Assembly (NCBI GenBank): GCA_951812925.1
Contig: OX638372.1
Location: 88,433,058-88,497,057 of the forward strand
Direction: 5' to 3'
Source: Calliopum simillimum
Taxonomy: Eukaryota > Arthropoda > Insecta > Diptera > Lauxaniidae
DNA: 64,000 nucleotides
Program-made: the position numbers and the translations under genes
Notes under the pieces: generated by a model
The model's input: only the letters and a program-made list of their open reading frames with translations
Told to the model about the DNA's origin: nothing
Database searches by the model: none
Part shown: one piece after another, positions 10,401-23,219 of the stretch
Layout of the letters: the number at the start of each line of letters is the position of its first letter
Numbering within the stretch: position 1 is the stretch's first letter

Positions 10401-12377
10401 TTTCCAGGTGTTTCTGTATCTTCAAACGCTTGAATGGCTTTAACAGAGCTAAATGAAGGAAAATATTTTAAGTTAGTGGTTTTTTTTAAGCCTATGAACT
10501 CCAAATTAATTTTTTACTTCAATAATCCAAACATATCCATTAACTTACTAAATAAAATATATTTTTTTTAAATAAACTCAATCGTGCTATTTCTTTTTCC
10601 ATAGCTGTATTTCATATTCAACCATAAAATTTTTTATTGCAAAACTTTCCATTTTAATATCTTCTCTTATTGTCTGTGGCAATAAGGAGCAGCTGCTTGG
10701 GCCAATTTTTGATCGAAAAGCAAATTGATCTATGTATGTATGTTTACATAATTTATGACCATAGGACTAATGCGGCTTTCCTTTTTTAGGCTTATTCCAT
10801 CATATAGAACAACATTTTCACTGATTTCAATTTGTACCGCAAGTCATAACCTAATGTCCCGTGAGTCACAAATTCAAAATGTTATATTTTCTATATCACA
10901 ATAGCTAGCTTTTGTTTTAAAGTCTAGCTGTAGTCACATATTTGTTTAAACAGTAATTTGCCTAAAATTCTATCTTAAGTATATAAATTTAGAAGAGCGC
11001 TCCTTTTCATGTCCCGTGAGTCACACTTATTTAAACAACAATTTAAGACAGAAATTAACTGTTTAAAATTTTCTTGTACTTAGCATAAGAAGTGTTCTTT
11101 ATTTTTATTCTAAGACAGTTCTAAGGCTTAAAATAAATCAGGTCCACAATTCTAATAAGCCGCAAATTATTTCAATAAACGGCAACACTTCACCTCGTAG
11201 CTATTCGGGGTTGTTTACGAGCCAAATTTACCTCGATAATATAAGAGGCACGCGTAAACTACGTTCCATTCGAATTTTGACAGTTTTTTTACGATGCTCG
11301 AGCTTACGAATTTTTTAAGAAATAGCCTAATTATGTTATGGACATAGGGTAACATTGCATGCAATGTTGCCACTTTGTCAAAAATTCTGTGAAATCTGAA
11401 TAGTCCCGAATCCCACTTCGTTCGTTAGTGCTTTACGCAAAAACAATACCAAAATCCCTTCAAAAAATATTTGAATTTTGTAAGAAAAAGAAAACCAGCC
11501 AAATTTTTAATGTTCTTCAAAGATAGACCTTAGGGAATAGGACCGCCAACTTACTTTTTTAACATTTAAAAAAATACATAAACATACTCGCATTTAAAAA
11601 GTATATAAAATGTATAGCATTGACAATTGGATTGTTGAAATTAAGTTAAAAAAATGATATCGACCAAATAACCGATCATTATGGCACATCATTTATATGA
11701 CATTACTTTTGCCTCGTTTTGGAGTTGCACCATTGTCATTTTGAACGGCTCAATTAATGAAAATATTTGTTTGTTAAATACTTACGTTGAAAAAATTTGA
11801 ATTAAGTGGTTTTTTTTCATAAAAATGAAATATATTTATTTACAAAAATATCGATTAGAAAAGTACAAATAGCAAAGAAAATTATTATTATTTTTTTTTT
11901 TTTTTTTCAAAAGAAATGAAGGTCACATTTTTGGCAAATCTATTTAAAATTAGCGTTCTACAACAATTGATCGTCTTCGGGTTGTCTTTGCTCTCTGAAC
12001 AGTAGGAAAATCTACAACATAACGTTTGCACATATTAAATATATTACTATTTGAGATTATGTTTCAATATCAGAAATCAAAGTTTGAAAACGTAACGTTT
12101 TTTTTTTTTGTATTAAGAAAATCTGGCGTGTTGCGTAAAAACTTTGTCGATTTAGTGAGTCATAATTCATATAATTAACAAAAAATTTTATGTAACATTA
12201 GAAATTTGTCTATTTTTCAGCAATGAATGAATTTAACAAGTTCATTGACACTGCCCGGGGGTGTGTCACTAGCAAAGAAAATTTTTTAAATATACTACAT
12301 CAGAGTCTCAAATACGTTGTACATGTACTCGTATGACGTCGCAATATAAATAAACAATTTATTTTCATTCTATTATA
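10400..12377. other. Gene-free stretch with repeat fragments
   Basis: TGTCCCGTGAGTCACA occurs twice in direct orientation, near 10856 and 11010. Around 11697-11752, ATGACATTACTTTTGCCTCG followed by GAACGGCTCAA resembles the right end of the MITE at 36958-37211, so a solo end is probable. No gene was recognised. Confidence 0.45.
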
Positions 12378-12482
12378 GGCACTCAAAGTGTAACCAACTT
12401 TGCTAAACGACAGTTCGGAGTGTTGTTTACAAGCGAACAAAACATTTTGCCAAAAGTGAACGCAAAAAAGTGATCGGGGACG

Positions 12483-13754
12483 ATGGTTTTCAAACGTAAT
12501 AGTGTGATTGCTTTATATTTAGCTGGAAAATCACAACCAGCGATTGTTCGTGCGCTGAAACACCTTAATGTGAATAAAGATTTTGTTTATCGCACAATAA
12601 CTCATTACAATACTGGTAGCATCGCAAAACGTGGTCATCAAAAGACTGCAACGTCACGTGAGATGGTTTAAAAAGTGCCAAGTGCCAATCAAATGGCCAA
12701 AGAACTGAAAGTAACCGACCGTAGCATCCGGCGAATACTGAAAAATGAGCTCAAGGTCAAGTCTTACTGCGATACCTAAATTAGAGCGTCAGGCGTTGCG
12801 TTATTTAACGTTACACAAAAGCGTTAAGCGCCATACCGAAATAAAGAGCGTTGCGTTGAAGTCATTTGTTTGTCAAAATCATATTGTTGTTGCTTTTTTT
12901 ACTTTTCTGCAGCTAACTTCACTCCATAACGCTTTGAGCGTTGAGCGTTGGCAATTTCGGTATGCGCCATACAAATTGTATGTACATGAGAAATATTTGA
13001 CAGTAAAATAACGGTGACGCTCCAATTTAGGTATGGCAGTTACAAGATCCAAAAGGCGCATGTTCTTACACCGAAGCAGCAACAAGTTAGACTTCAGAAA
13101 GCGAAGGAGTTGCTTCGCTTGGTCGAAAGCGGTCAATTTCCGAACATTGTGTTTTCTGACGAGAAAATTTTTCCAATCGAGCAATGCGAAAATTCTCAAA
13201 ACGATAGGGTTTACTGGACCGAGCGTTCATACAAGAATTTGAGTCATCAATTGGCCACCAGGAGGCAGCATCCGCCGCAGGTAATGCTTTGGGCCGCTGT
13301 AATCGCAGATGGGCGCTCTCCAATCGTTTTCATCGAGCCTGGCGTCAATGTAAATGCGAAATATTATCGGGAAAGTATTCTGGAGGCTGCTTTGAAGCTA
13401 TGTGCAAACAAACATTTCGGTGGCAGACCATGGACGTTTCAACAGGACTCGGCACTGTCTCACAAAGCTCGAGTGCACCAAGAATGGCTGAAAACTAACG
13501 TTCCGAACTTCATTACGACCACAAAATGGCTCTCGAATTCACCAGACGCGAATCCAATTGATTGTTCTCTATGGGCCATTTTGGAGAGCAAGTTCCGAAC
13601 TGAAAGATACGCCAGTCTTGAGGCGCTGAAGACAGCCATTGTCCGCGAGTGGGCTAAAATACTGGCAAGTCACATTCGGGCAGCTTGCGATTCATTTTTG
13701 GAACGTCTCAAGGCCATAGTCAAGGCAAAAGGTGGTCATATCGAGCAAAAGTGA
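12483..13754 (+). pseudogene. maT transposase, interrupted
   Basis: The N-terminal part (12483-12671) starts MVFKRNSVIALYLAGKS, aligns with copy 1 and stops at a TAA after REMV. The next stretch has lost codons. A MITE is inserted between the codons for VKS and YKIQKAH. From 13041 the frame is open to the stop at 13754 and includes FSDEK, FQQDSALSHKA and SPDANPID, again with 37 residues between the second and third Asp. Unlike copy 1, it keeps the KNLSHQLATRRQHPPQ block between TERSY and VMLWAAV. The gene is inactive because of the early stop and the insertion. Confidence 0.9.
12767..13039 (+). mobile_element. PIF/Harbinger-like MITE, copy A
   Basis: Ends CTGCGATACCTAAATTAGAG and CTCCAATTTAGGTATGGCAG are inverted repeats, bordered by the 3-bp duplication TTA (12764-12766 and 13040-13042). 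Three-base TWA duplications are typical of PIF/Harbinger and Tourist-like MITEs. Subterminal GAGCGTT/AACGC pairs give extra symmetry. It lies inside a transposase gene, so the empty site can be read directly from the maT alignment. Confidence 0.85.
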
Positions 13755-13853
13755 ATTGATTCTGAATTTTGTATTATTTTCACACATTCTGTACTTTGAA
13801 ATAAATGAAATTAATATTCCAGACTGAATTTATGGCCGGCACTTCGAGTGCCA

Positions 13854-16800
13854 GACCATGCATAGTATTCTGTTGCCCTCATTATCAATTTAAATTTTGT
13901 ATTTTAAATGTTTTGATGATTACTTTTGCAATTAGTAAACCTATAGTGCAAAATAAAAAATTTCACTTTTATTTATCAAAGTAAATAAACAAGTGTTTTT
14001 CTTTTTGTACAATAAAAACAACTATGGTGTATTTTTATAGCAATAAAAAAATTCTATACTAAAAATATTAATTAAATGCGACAAATCAGTTGTGACAGTC
14101 AGACAAGCAACGGGGAAATCGCCAGATTCTGATTTATATAGACATTCAACTTGAGTTCATTTGTGGTTATAATAACAATAACATTTAAAATAGTAACAGC
14201 AATAACAAAACATATTTTTTATGATTGTAGTTTATTCTTTTTTTTAAATTTATTTAAATTAAATTGTGTGGGTGGATAATTTAGTTAAATTGCTGAATGA
14301 ATGTATTTCTAAGCTCATTTCTTAATGGTTGTAATATTTTTTTACACTGGTATTTTTTTTTTACTTGTGACACATTGACATACTTCTGTCTGATGAACCA
14401 AACGCTTTAGGGTATTCACGTTAACCTATATAACGAAAGTGTAATATGTTTGATTTTTGTTAGTAATTTTCGAAATATGATTTGTAAAATTTTACAAAAT
14501 ATGCATAAATAATAGGAGGACTCATTCAAACCGCGGAAAATTCAAAGTGACAACTTTGTATAGTGTAAAAATTGTGCGGAAATTTCCTAAGTGCGATGCA
14601 AAAAATTAAAAGAACATAAAAACGATAGAACGCACGAACATTTAGAACTCAGCAAGACTTAAAAACAATTTTAAATTATAAATTAGATTTACGGGGGCGC
14701 TCATTCAGTTTGTGATAAAGTCCAAAATGCGGAATTTTCAGCGGTTTAAATGAGTAAATATGAGTCTGATTTTTTTCATAATGGATTCCCGAAATTCCGG
14801 GATTGATTTTTCAAAGAATAAATTTTGCCAATTTAGTGCTTTTTTGGTAGACTCAAATTATATTTACAAAACAACGATTGTACATTTTTTTGTCCATGTC
14901 ATTAGAGGGAAAGGGACGAAAGTGTCCACCATAAACAAGTTACAAAAGAACCAAATAATTTAAAAGAAAAGTTGCAAATTTTACCCAAAGTGCGAACGAA
15001 AAACTTATAAAAGAAGTGGAATCGAGGCTATTATCTCTAAAATTTCTTTCCACGACTCAACCTATGACCGTTGAAGCTGAAAGATGCTTTTCTTCATTTG
15101 TATACATTTATATTTACATGTGTAGCAAATTTCGATCAAGATTGGGAGATGAAATTTTGAGCGCGTTAACTTTTTCAAGATCTGTTTTTAAGAAAAAAAT
15201 CTATAAATTAACGGCGATAAACAAACATACATTTTTATTTGACTTTTATTTTTTAACTATTTAAAAATTGCTTTAGGATTGCGTTTAAAAATACCGAAAA
15301 TTGTCATACCTAAATAGGTTTATGTATGGAAAAGCACATCGGGGAGATGACCTTCATGTCTTAGCTGGCATGTACGCATTTTTTTGTCGAAATTTTCCAC
15401 ACTTGAAGTAAAGCAGTGAAAATCAACGAATTGCTAGATTTTTTAACAAGAGATTAACGTGTTTATAAGAATTTCATTACAAGTACGTAAATACGTACAT
15501 ATACAACTCATCGCATGTATCCATATCTACGAGTATATACCATTCAGGAATGACATTTTGAATTTTTAAAGCAAATATGCCCTCGTTAAACCATCTTTCA
15601 AGGGAAGAATGTTCAAAACTGTTATCCGTTTTGACAGTGATATTTACTCAAGATACAGAATAAATCAGCTACTACAATATTTTAGAGAAAGAACGCCAAA
15701 ATTCGCAAATCAAATTTATGAAATAAAAACGAATAAAGTAGAAAAAATACCTGCTGTAATTTTTTTTATTAGAATTCAACTTTCCTCATGACAAAAAAAA
15801 AGGAAAAATTTTTGTTACAAACACATTAAACAGTAGAAGTAAACAAGTAAAAAAAATCATTAAATCGCGTGCAAAAAAGCCACAAAAAAATAAATATGCA
15901 TTAAAAAACAACTGAGAAATAACAAAAAAAAAAAAAAACCCAAAGTTTTTCCCTTCATAAAATGAAAATTTGTGCTTTAAAAGTAAAGCTGCTTGCCACT
16001 AACGTCAAATGGAGGAGCCAGCCATCCAACCCATACATGAAAATATTTAAGTTAGCAAAGCTGCAACATTTTAGTTGGCTTAAACCAATTTCTTTCAATT
16101 TAAAGAATTTCTTTTGGGGAGAAAGGTGGCATTCTTAAGTTGGGTGGAAAATATTGTGCATACAAATAAAAACCCAATAATATGTTAGGTGTTGAATATT
16201 TTATTATTAGCCTTCAATTAAATAAGGTTTCGATTTGTTGATTTTTCACTCAATAATTGAAGGTCTTGCGGGATGTGCAACAAGGGATTAAATACAAAAT
16301 TCATGGAAATTTATGGTAAAAAAAATGTGAGTTATGGTTTTTTCACATTAAGCTAAGGTTTTGCTTTGAAAATTTTGCTTAAAATTCTGACTGCGTGAAA
16401 GTTTCAAACCAGTTAACTATTCAGAATCTTTCCCAAGTATTTCCCTTTATTGCAGAATGAAAGAAGTTTACGCAACAGTATTAGACGGGTGAGAATTTCA
16501 AAACAATTGCTAAGTCGGCAGCATAACCATTACAGTCAAATACTTATATCTAGTTAGTTATGGACTAAAATAGAACCGCCCTTTTAGTACTGCTTAGTAC
16601 TTTCATAATTAAGTAAGCATTGCTGTTTTTTCTTTTTAAATTGCTAGTAAATAAACACCGCTCAACATTTTTTAAATTTGTTAGTTTGTTGAAAGTTTGA
16701 TTATACGTGCAATTAAGTATGCCTTTACCGTGGTGTAAAATCTCTCTTCTTTCTATGAGCTAAACAATTTTATTTTACTTCAAAAAGGTTTCTTTTAGAC

Positions 16801-17750
16801 ATACAGACCAACACCTTGATTGAGAGAATCTTAAATGATATTTTAAAGCATTTACTTTCATTTAAGTGCAAAAATCCTTTGCCGTGTCACGTGAGATGTT
16901 TCAAAACTTACCACGGAAAATAACATGCTAAATGAAAATATAATTTCCAGGTGATTTTTCATTTTGATTGCGTTTATTACAACTTTAATCTATTTCAACC
17001 ATTTGCGGCCTCGAGAGAAGATTTTTTTTTTGCCTTTTTTTCTAGTAAAAATTATGGTAGAATAGCCCATATGACTACCACCATTCTTACACGCCACACC
17101 GAAAAATTTCCAACAGGAGCCCTTTTCGAAATTCACCAATTCACTAAAAAGTTCGGTAGGATACTCAGGTCATCACAGTTCTCTGTGCGAAACACATACA
17201 CTCCTCCGTGCTATGCGTAGCAATAAACTTTCGATGATTTTAAATTAAAAAGATGCTGATGCACCATTAATTGCAAAAAATCAATTTTTGTGACATTTGG
17301 GGCTAAATAGCAGTGATCTCATCCTCGAATTTTAGTTTCTACTTTAAAACTAAAAAATAAACCCATTTAAACAGTTTTGGGTACCCGAGGTTAAATGTAA
17401 ACGAAATTCTCTTAACTCCGTAATTATGCGGCGCATATGATTTTTCTTAAAAAAAAATAAACAAATTAAACTATATCTTAAAATTTTTAAGATTTATTTT
17501 TTCTTTAGTGAACCATTATATATCACAAAAGTGCTAAATGAATGCATTGTTTTGTTTAAAGTTTATCAACTCTAAATTATTTTCTTCAAAACTTTGTTTA
17601 TTTTTTGTCGTTGTACAAATATTTGTTTGTATAAATTTTTTTTTTTTAGATATTTTGACATGCCTTTGTTTTTTTACTCAATGATAAATTTATCTTAATT
17701 GCATATTTTTATTACATTTCTATGTAGATAATATATTTTTTTTGTTTGTT
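13854..17750. other. Gene-free AT-rich stretch upstream of the dynein coding exon
   Basis: There are many poly-A/T runs. A SINE-like fragment lies at 15336-15406. Short open frames (14760-14963, 15016-15264, 16951-17220) have no recognisable domain and biased, low-complexity composition. If the 5' exon near 6716 is real, this is intron. Confidence 0.4.
15336..15406 (+). repeat. tRNA-like SINE head, family 2, copy A
   Basis: AGATGACCTTCATGTCTTAG and the following CTGGCATGTACGCA match the stretch at 26996-27066, differing at a few bases. GTCTTAGCTGGCATGTACG resembles an RNA polymerase III A box. The 3' part is not recognisable. Confidence 0.45.
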
Positions 17751-17800
17751 TTTAGTTTAATTGCAGTTTGTATAATAACATTGTCTTCATCGTAAACTAG

Positions 17801-17944
<144 letters not shown>

Positions 17945-19050
17945 TAAAGGATTAATTTTTGAATTAATTACATATTGATTAAATGGTATAAGGATAGAGT
18001 ATTCTTATCCATTTGAAATAGTAATGTTAGATTGGCGCGTTTTCAATTTTATTTACATTTATGTACATTTAAATTATCTGTTTTAGACCGGTTTGAGTTT
18101 AATGCCACAAATTTTAAGTAAAGAGTACTAAAACAGCAGAGCAACAGTCCCTCGTTAGGAACAAGAAATGATTTCTTCGTCTTTTACTCATTTTGAATAA
18201 CATCAGGCTTACTCTTGGTATTATATTCATTCCAACTGGTACTTTTCGTGACATTTCAATCTTAAAAACTTGCATATCGCGAAGATAAATCTCCGAACAA
18301 ACGAAAAAATTCCAACATATTTTTGTGTGATTCCAATAATAGTGATGCTATATTGTTGAAAAGATGTTTAAATTAACTAAAACTACCACGATTTGGGAGT
18401 TTTTTTAAAAAAAAAAACTGAAAATATGATCGTATCTAGGTATGCCCCAGAAACATTAATATGATTCCTAAATCCACTTCAATATTAACAGCCAATGAAC
18501 TGAAAACTGAAGATCTTTTTGATGGCCGACTTATACAAATTTTTGTGGAGTTTGGGTTTTTCGTTTTTTAAACCGAGTAACTTATATATAAAGTCCGATG
18601 AAATGAACTTTGATTTTATGTTAGTTTTACAAAAAACTACTGAGTAGTGTTTAAATATGAAATTTAATGCCAGTGCGTAAAAATAAATGCTTTGTTATGG
18701 AATATTACGTTTATAACGCCCACCACTATTACTCCCCCACACCCAGAAGCTTCTGAATCTTTATTTATAACGCCGTGTAGCTTATTTTAACCAGCAAAAT
18801 TGATTTTGAAAAGTTTATATAGAGCAAAGTTCATAGCTTATTACACGCGTTATGCGCTCAATTGTGCAGCAGCAAAATAAGTGAAACTTGAAAGAACAAA
18901 CAACTTCTGGTGTGTAAGCATCTTTATTAGAACACCTCGTAGTTTAGTTTTGTTTTTTTAAATCATAAAACCCTAAAAAATTTTCGAAATGGCCGCTGTT
19001 TTTTAAATATATTTTGAGGGCCAATATTTCTACTATATTTTTCTCGTAAA

Positions 19051-19346
19051 TTCTTTTACAAAGGTATTAGATAGGCCTGTTCCGTAATCCGTGTGGTTTC
19101 ATTAACTTTTCATTTAGGAGGTTTTTTGACGAAAAGGGTGAGTCAATTAAATCGAATTTTTCGACTTTCTGCGGTTTTTTTACGAATATTTCCTAAACTA
19201 TTTGTAGAACCTGTAATTCTCCACAAAAGAGATTCTGATACTTTTCATTGTTCAAATCATCGTTTCCATCAAAAGCCTCCTAAATGCAAAGTATTTGAAA
19301 TCAAACGGATTACGGAACAGGCCTGTCTAATATCTTTGTAAAAGAA
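19051..19346. mobile_element. TIR element with GGCCTGTTCCGTAATCCGT termini
   Basis: About 51 bp at each end are inverted repeats: TTCTTTTACAAAGGTATTAG followed by AGGCCTGTTCCGTAATCCGT, mirrored at 19297-19346. The interior has a second mirrored pair (CATTTAGGAGG/CCTCCTAAATG and AGTATCAGAATC-type blocks). A rearranged relative is at 41580-41890. No coding capacity. Confidence 0.75.
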
Positions 19347-19959
19347 TGGAAATGCTGATTCAAAGAGTCACGTTGGTTTAATATTTAAGTTTAAAGTTTA
19401 ATAACCTGTTATGAAGACACTCTTCTGTTTGACGTATTTTTGCTCAGCAAATATGAGATAAAAATAACATTTTCGGAATGAAAACTTCCATGTGATATTT
19501 TATGTTATGCTACTCAGTGCAGTCGTTTTTTTTTTGAAGCTTCCAATTCTAAATGCAAGTAACACACTGCCAACCTGAATATCCTGTAATTTTCAAAAAT
19601 TAAAACTTTGGTTTTTTTTTTCTCTTTATGAAAACTTACATAAATGGAGACTTAATATCTAGCAAACTATAGACAAAGAAAGACTGTACGTAAGTTGATA
19701 AATTGGCTTACCGAAACATGGCTAGGTGTCATCTTCTGAAGAATAAAAGTTATCTAATTGTTATCGGAAAAATGTTATCTTTTTGAATACATCTTTCTGA
19801 CGTTTTTTTTTTTTTAGATAAATCCATATCTTTAAGATAGAAATTAAAAGTTATCATCTTTAAGATTAATAAATGTCAAAATTTATAGATATCTTCAAAA
19901 TCTTATCTATCATAAATATTTATCTATCATAATATTTATGAGCTCCTTGAATCCAGATT

Positions 19960-20786
19960 TTTATACCCTACACCCAGGGTATATTCACTTTGTCCTTCCG
20001 TTTGTAACGCAGAGAAGGAGGCGTGGCAGATATAGAAAAGTATATATATTCTTGATCAGCGTCACCTCCTGAGTCGATATAGCCATGTCCGTCTGTCTGG
20101 CTGGCTGGCTGGCTGGCTGGGTGGCTGGCTGGCTGGCTGGCTGTGTGTTGAAATACACTTTTTGGGAAAACTGAGCAAGATAATTCAATGAAATTTGGTA
20201 CACTGCCTCCGTCGTCAAAGTTAGCTCGGGGGATTGAAAATGAGCAAAATCGGTCAACGGACACGCCTACCGCCCATACAAAAATTATGTTCATAATGAA
20301 ATTTTAGGAGTATTTTTCACGACAATGCAACCACAATACACATAAGTACTACGAATTGTAAGCGTAAGCTCTGATAAAAAACTGAGTGAATTCGGACAAG
20401 AGGGCGTGGCACCTCCCATACAAGCAAAAGCTTCAAAACGCTATACTGAAAGCGTTTTTTGAGATATTCGAACCAACTTCGACTCAAACACTAAAAATTA
20501 TAAATGAAAGCTCTCAGCAAAAATTGGTTGAAATCTTACAAGGGGGCGTGGCACCTCTCATATAAGCAAAAGTTTCAAAATGCTATACTGAAAAAGTTTT
20601 TTGAGATAATCCAACTAAATTTCACTCTGACACTAAAAACTATAAATGCAAGCTCTGAACAAAAACTGGGTGTACTCGGACAAGAGGGCGTGGCACTTCC
20701 CATATAAGCAAAATTTTCAAAATACTGCAGTGTAGGGTATTTATTTTTTGGCCAGGCCAAAATTTACACCCTTACTAGTTTTTTTT
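19960..20786 (+). mobile_element. mini-me-like element with microsatellite and 142-bp tandem units
   Basis: The order is TATACCCTACACCCAGGGTA, a TA-rich run (TATATATAT), the core CCTGAGTCGATATAGCCATG, a (CTGG)n microsatellite, and then tandem units. The units contain GGGCGTGGCAC.TCCCATAT, TTTTTTGAGATA and CTATAAATG, and recur at about 20402, 20543 and 20685 (period about 142 bp). The element ends near GGCCAGGCCAAAATTTACACC, a terminus also present at 56758. This arrangement matches dipteran mini-me elements. Open frames across it are repeat-derived. Confidence 0.7.
20096..20146 (+). repeat. (CTGG)n microsatellite
   Basis: About a dozen CTGG units run with a single GGTG interruption, between the GTCCGTCTGT core and CTGTGTGTTG. 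It is an expansion of the GTCY proto-microsatellite of the mini-me element. Confidence 0.9.
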
Positions 20787-20919
20787 AATTTTGACTTACA
20801 TATCGTTAATTGGATTGGACAAAAATTTTAACGAAAATGTTTATGTTTTGTCAGCAGGTAAAAACAATTTAAAACATTAAAGTGTTAAGTTTATGATAAT
20901 AAAGTACCCACATCAACTA

Positions 20920-21390
20920 AAGTCATAGATGCTATTAATGTTTTCCCATCAGTATACCTTGATATTCTTTGTATTGACTATGAAGCCTTCGGATGAATTT
21001 TGGGAACCTTTGGATGACTTAGAAAACTATCAATTAAAGCTTATTGATAGTCCGCCATGGATGCTTTCCTTCTAGTATACCTATGAATTCTTTGTTTTGA
21101 TTTTGAATACTTCCGGTGAACTTCTGAAATTTTCGGGTGTCCCAAAAAACTACCAGTTAGGACTTTTTGAAAATCCGCCAATGATATTTTCCCTCTAGTA
21201 TACCGAAATATTCTTCGTTTTGGCTATTAAGCCTTCGGTTGGCCTTCGAAAACCTTGGAGTGTCTTAGAAAACTATCAACTAAGGTTCATTGATTGTCTA
21301 CCATAGATGTTTTTCTTCTAGTTTACCCAGATATTCTTCGTTTTGACCAGAAAACCTTCGGATGACCTTCGGGAACCTGCGTATATAGCA
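20920..21390 (+). repeat. Diverged tandem array with a 123-bp period
   Basis: Four units are recognisable from the anchor AGTATACC (20951, 21074, 21197 and, as AGTTTACC, 21320), spaced exactly 123 bp apart. Each unit also has ATATTCTTYGTTTTGA-like, CCTTCGG and AAAACTATCAA-like blocks. The units differ at many bases, but spacing is constant. No conserved reading frame was evident, although 123 is divisible by three. Confidence 0.7.
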
Positions 21391-22078
21391 TAAAAACCTT
21401 TCCATATTTGAGATATACTCACTGCCAAGTTTTCAGCTTAATTAACCGAATAGTTTCTGAGTGATTTTAACACTATTTAAAAGCTACATATTGTGAGTTA
21501 GGGCTTTTTTCTTTCAAGAATTTTTTGTTATTCGTTAGGGCTTTTTTAAAATTAACTATTACTTGGCTATTTTTGATATTATCATGCCTTATTTTTGTAG
21601 AGAGGTGTATTAGAGAGTGGCCAACCAGAATATGCAAAAAAGTCAATTTCGAAAAAATTTGAGATACGCCTTTTCCATATTAAGCTAACGATATGTATTC
21701 ATTTCCTATTTGTGCAAATCATTATGATTTCTATTTGAAAATTCCATATGTCCTGTTATGTTAGTCATCAGAAAAATTTATTAGTCAACTACAATTTACG
21801 TTTCTACCATGTAGTTGTAAAATTACAACTACATACAATTAAATATCCTTTCATTAAAACATCCTGGTTAGCAGCTGCACACAACTTTGAATTGCAGCAC
21901 AATAAATAGAAAGTAGAAAAATAGCATGGTAAAGCAAGCTAAGGAAGAATTGAACAACAACGGAAACATTAATTTTCCGACCGGTCATGACAAATGGAAG
22001 ATTTTTTTTTTGTGCTTTCACTATTCATAATTTTATTTCTACAGAGGAAATTCGAACTAAAAATGGTATATCGCAAGT
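21391..22078. other. Gene-free intronic stretch
   Basis: AT-rich sequence; no repeat family or gene recognised. CTACATGGTAGAAACGTAA-like pairs near 21795-21815 suggest weak local symmetry only. Confidence 0.35.
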
Positions 22079-22175
22079 GGTGATGGGACGATTAACCGAA
22101 AAACGATTAATAATCGATTATTTTCTTTCAGTTTACGATTAAATTGATCGTATTCCCAAAATAATCGTGAGCAAA
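22079..22175 (+). repeat. Half copy of the GTGATGGGACGATTAACC MITE
   Basis: GTGATGGGACGATTAACCGA followed by AAAACGATTAATAATCG matches the left half of the complete element at 46469-46594. The right terminus is absent. Confidence 0.6.
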
Positions 22176-22871
22176 ATTTTGATAAACTATCAGCCTAGAT
22201 AACAACTTAAAATAAAAAGTAAATTATGGATTATAATAAAAGCTTTAACCATGCAATAACATCCGTCTTATTCAAAAAGTTAATTAAACAGCTTTAATAT
22301 TTAGGTTAAAATATTCCTGATAAAATTTATTCTACTTTAAATTTAGCTGGTGTATCGATTTTCCAATATGTAGCGTTTCTACTTATTTATCAAAAAACAT
22401 CATATTTTTTTTACATCAGTTTGTTCATTTCAAAGTCATATTTCATATTTGTGTCTTGCATTAAATTCCAAAGCTGATACCCACTGAAGTTTATTTTTAG
22501 ATTATTAAAAGCCTCATTTTCTCACTAAGCAGCGGTGGCAGCGAATATTATGCGTGCATTTTTTTTTTGTATGCTGTTGATAAGCTCTTGCGCAAAAGGA
22601 CATTACTTTAACAAACATTATTATAAAAGAGTTATTAATAGATAGAACCTAAATTAATACACATTTACATATTTCTTTTTGATGCACGTGCTATTATTCA
22701 TAGGTCCTACGGAAATTTCTCAATGGATTCCTTTTTTAAAAAAGAATAGGAAACTTATCATTGAAATCAAATTAAAAAAAAAAAAAAAAAAAACCATTGT
22801 TTTGAACTCTGAACAATTTTAGAAAAATAACAAAATGTCTCAAAAAATTCCCGGTCTATCCATGCCTAAAG

Positions 22872-22945
22872 GTGAGCCAGGCCAAAGTGCCATTTAAAGT
22901 TTCAGTTAAGACTTAACTTGAACATTGTGAAATCAGCCAAAATTG
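22872..22945 (+). repeat. Fragment of a CACAATGTTCAGTTAAG-type MITE
   Basis: AGTTTCAGTTAAGACTTAAC followed by GAACATTGTGAAATCAGCC matches the right half of the complete 126-bp element at 34650-34775. Confidence 0.55.
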
Positions 22946-23219
22946 TATTTGAAAAAGTTAAAAACACGTAAATATAACCCGCATGTAAGGTATAAAAACG
23001 AATAAGGTACTTACTTTTTTGCCTTAAAATTTTAATATTAACTTTGCTATATCGTTTTTAAAGTTGTTTTGATTCGATACTTTATTTTAATGTTAAAAAC
23101 GGTGAGTTTTTTAGGATAAAATCTCTCAGTTGTACAGATATTAGCTGTCATTTTTAGTTACAGACTTGAGGTTTTTGCATTCAATTTTATTTTTTACTAA
23201 ATTTATTGCTATTGAAAAA

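Larger units (their letters stand above)
12378..13853 (+). mobile_element. maT-type transposon, copy 2, with nested MITE
   Basis: The transposase body is flanked by GGCACTCAAAGTG at the left and, on the opposite strand, GGCACTCGAAGTG at the right. These short inverted repeats differ from those of copy 1. The transposase is a diverged relative of copy 1, so the two belong to different maT subfamilies. A 273-bp MITE interrupts it at 12767-13039. Confidence 0.65.

Noticed and set aside
19968..20294. Minus-strand open frames with SQPASQPASQ repeats
   Set aside because: The repeat is the CTGG microsatellite read in frame, and the stretch belongs to a mini-me-like element.
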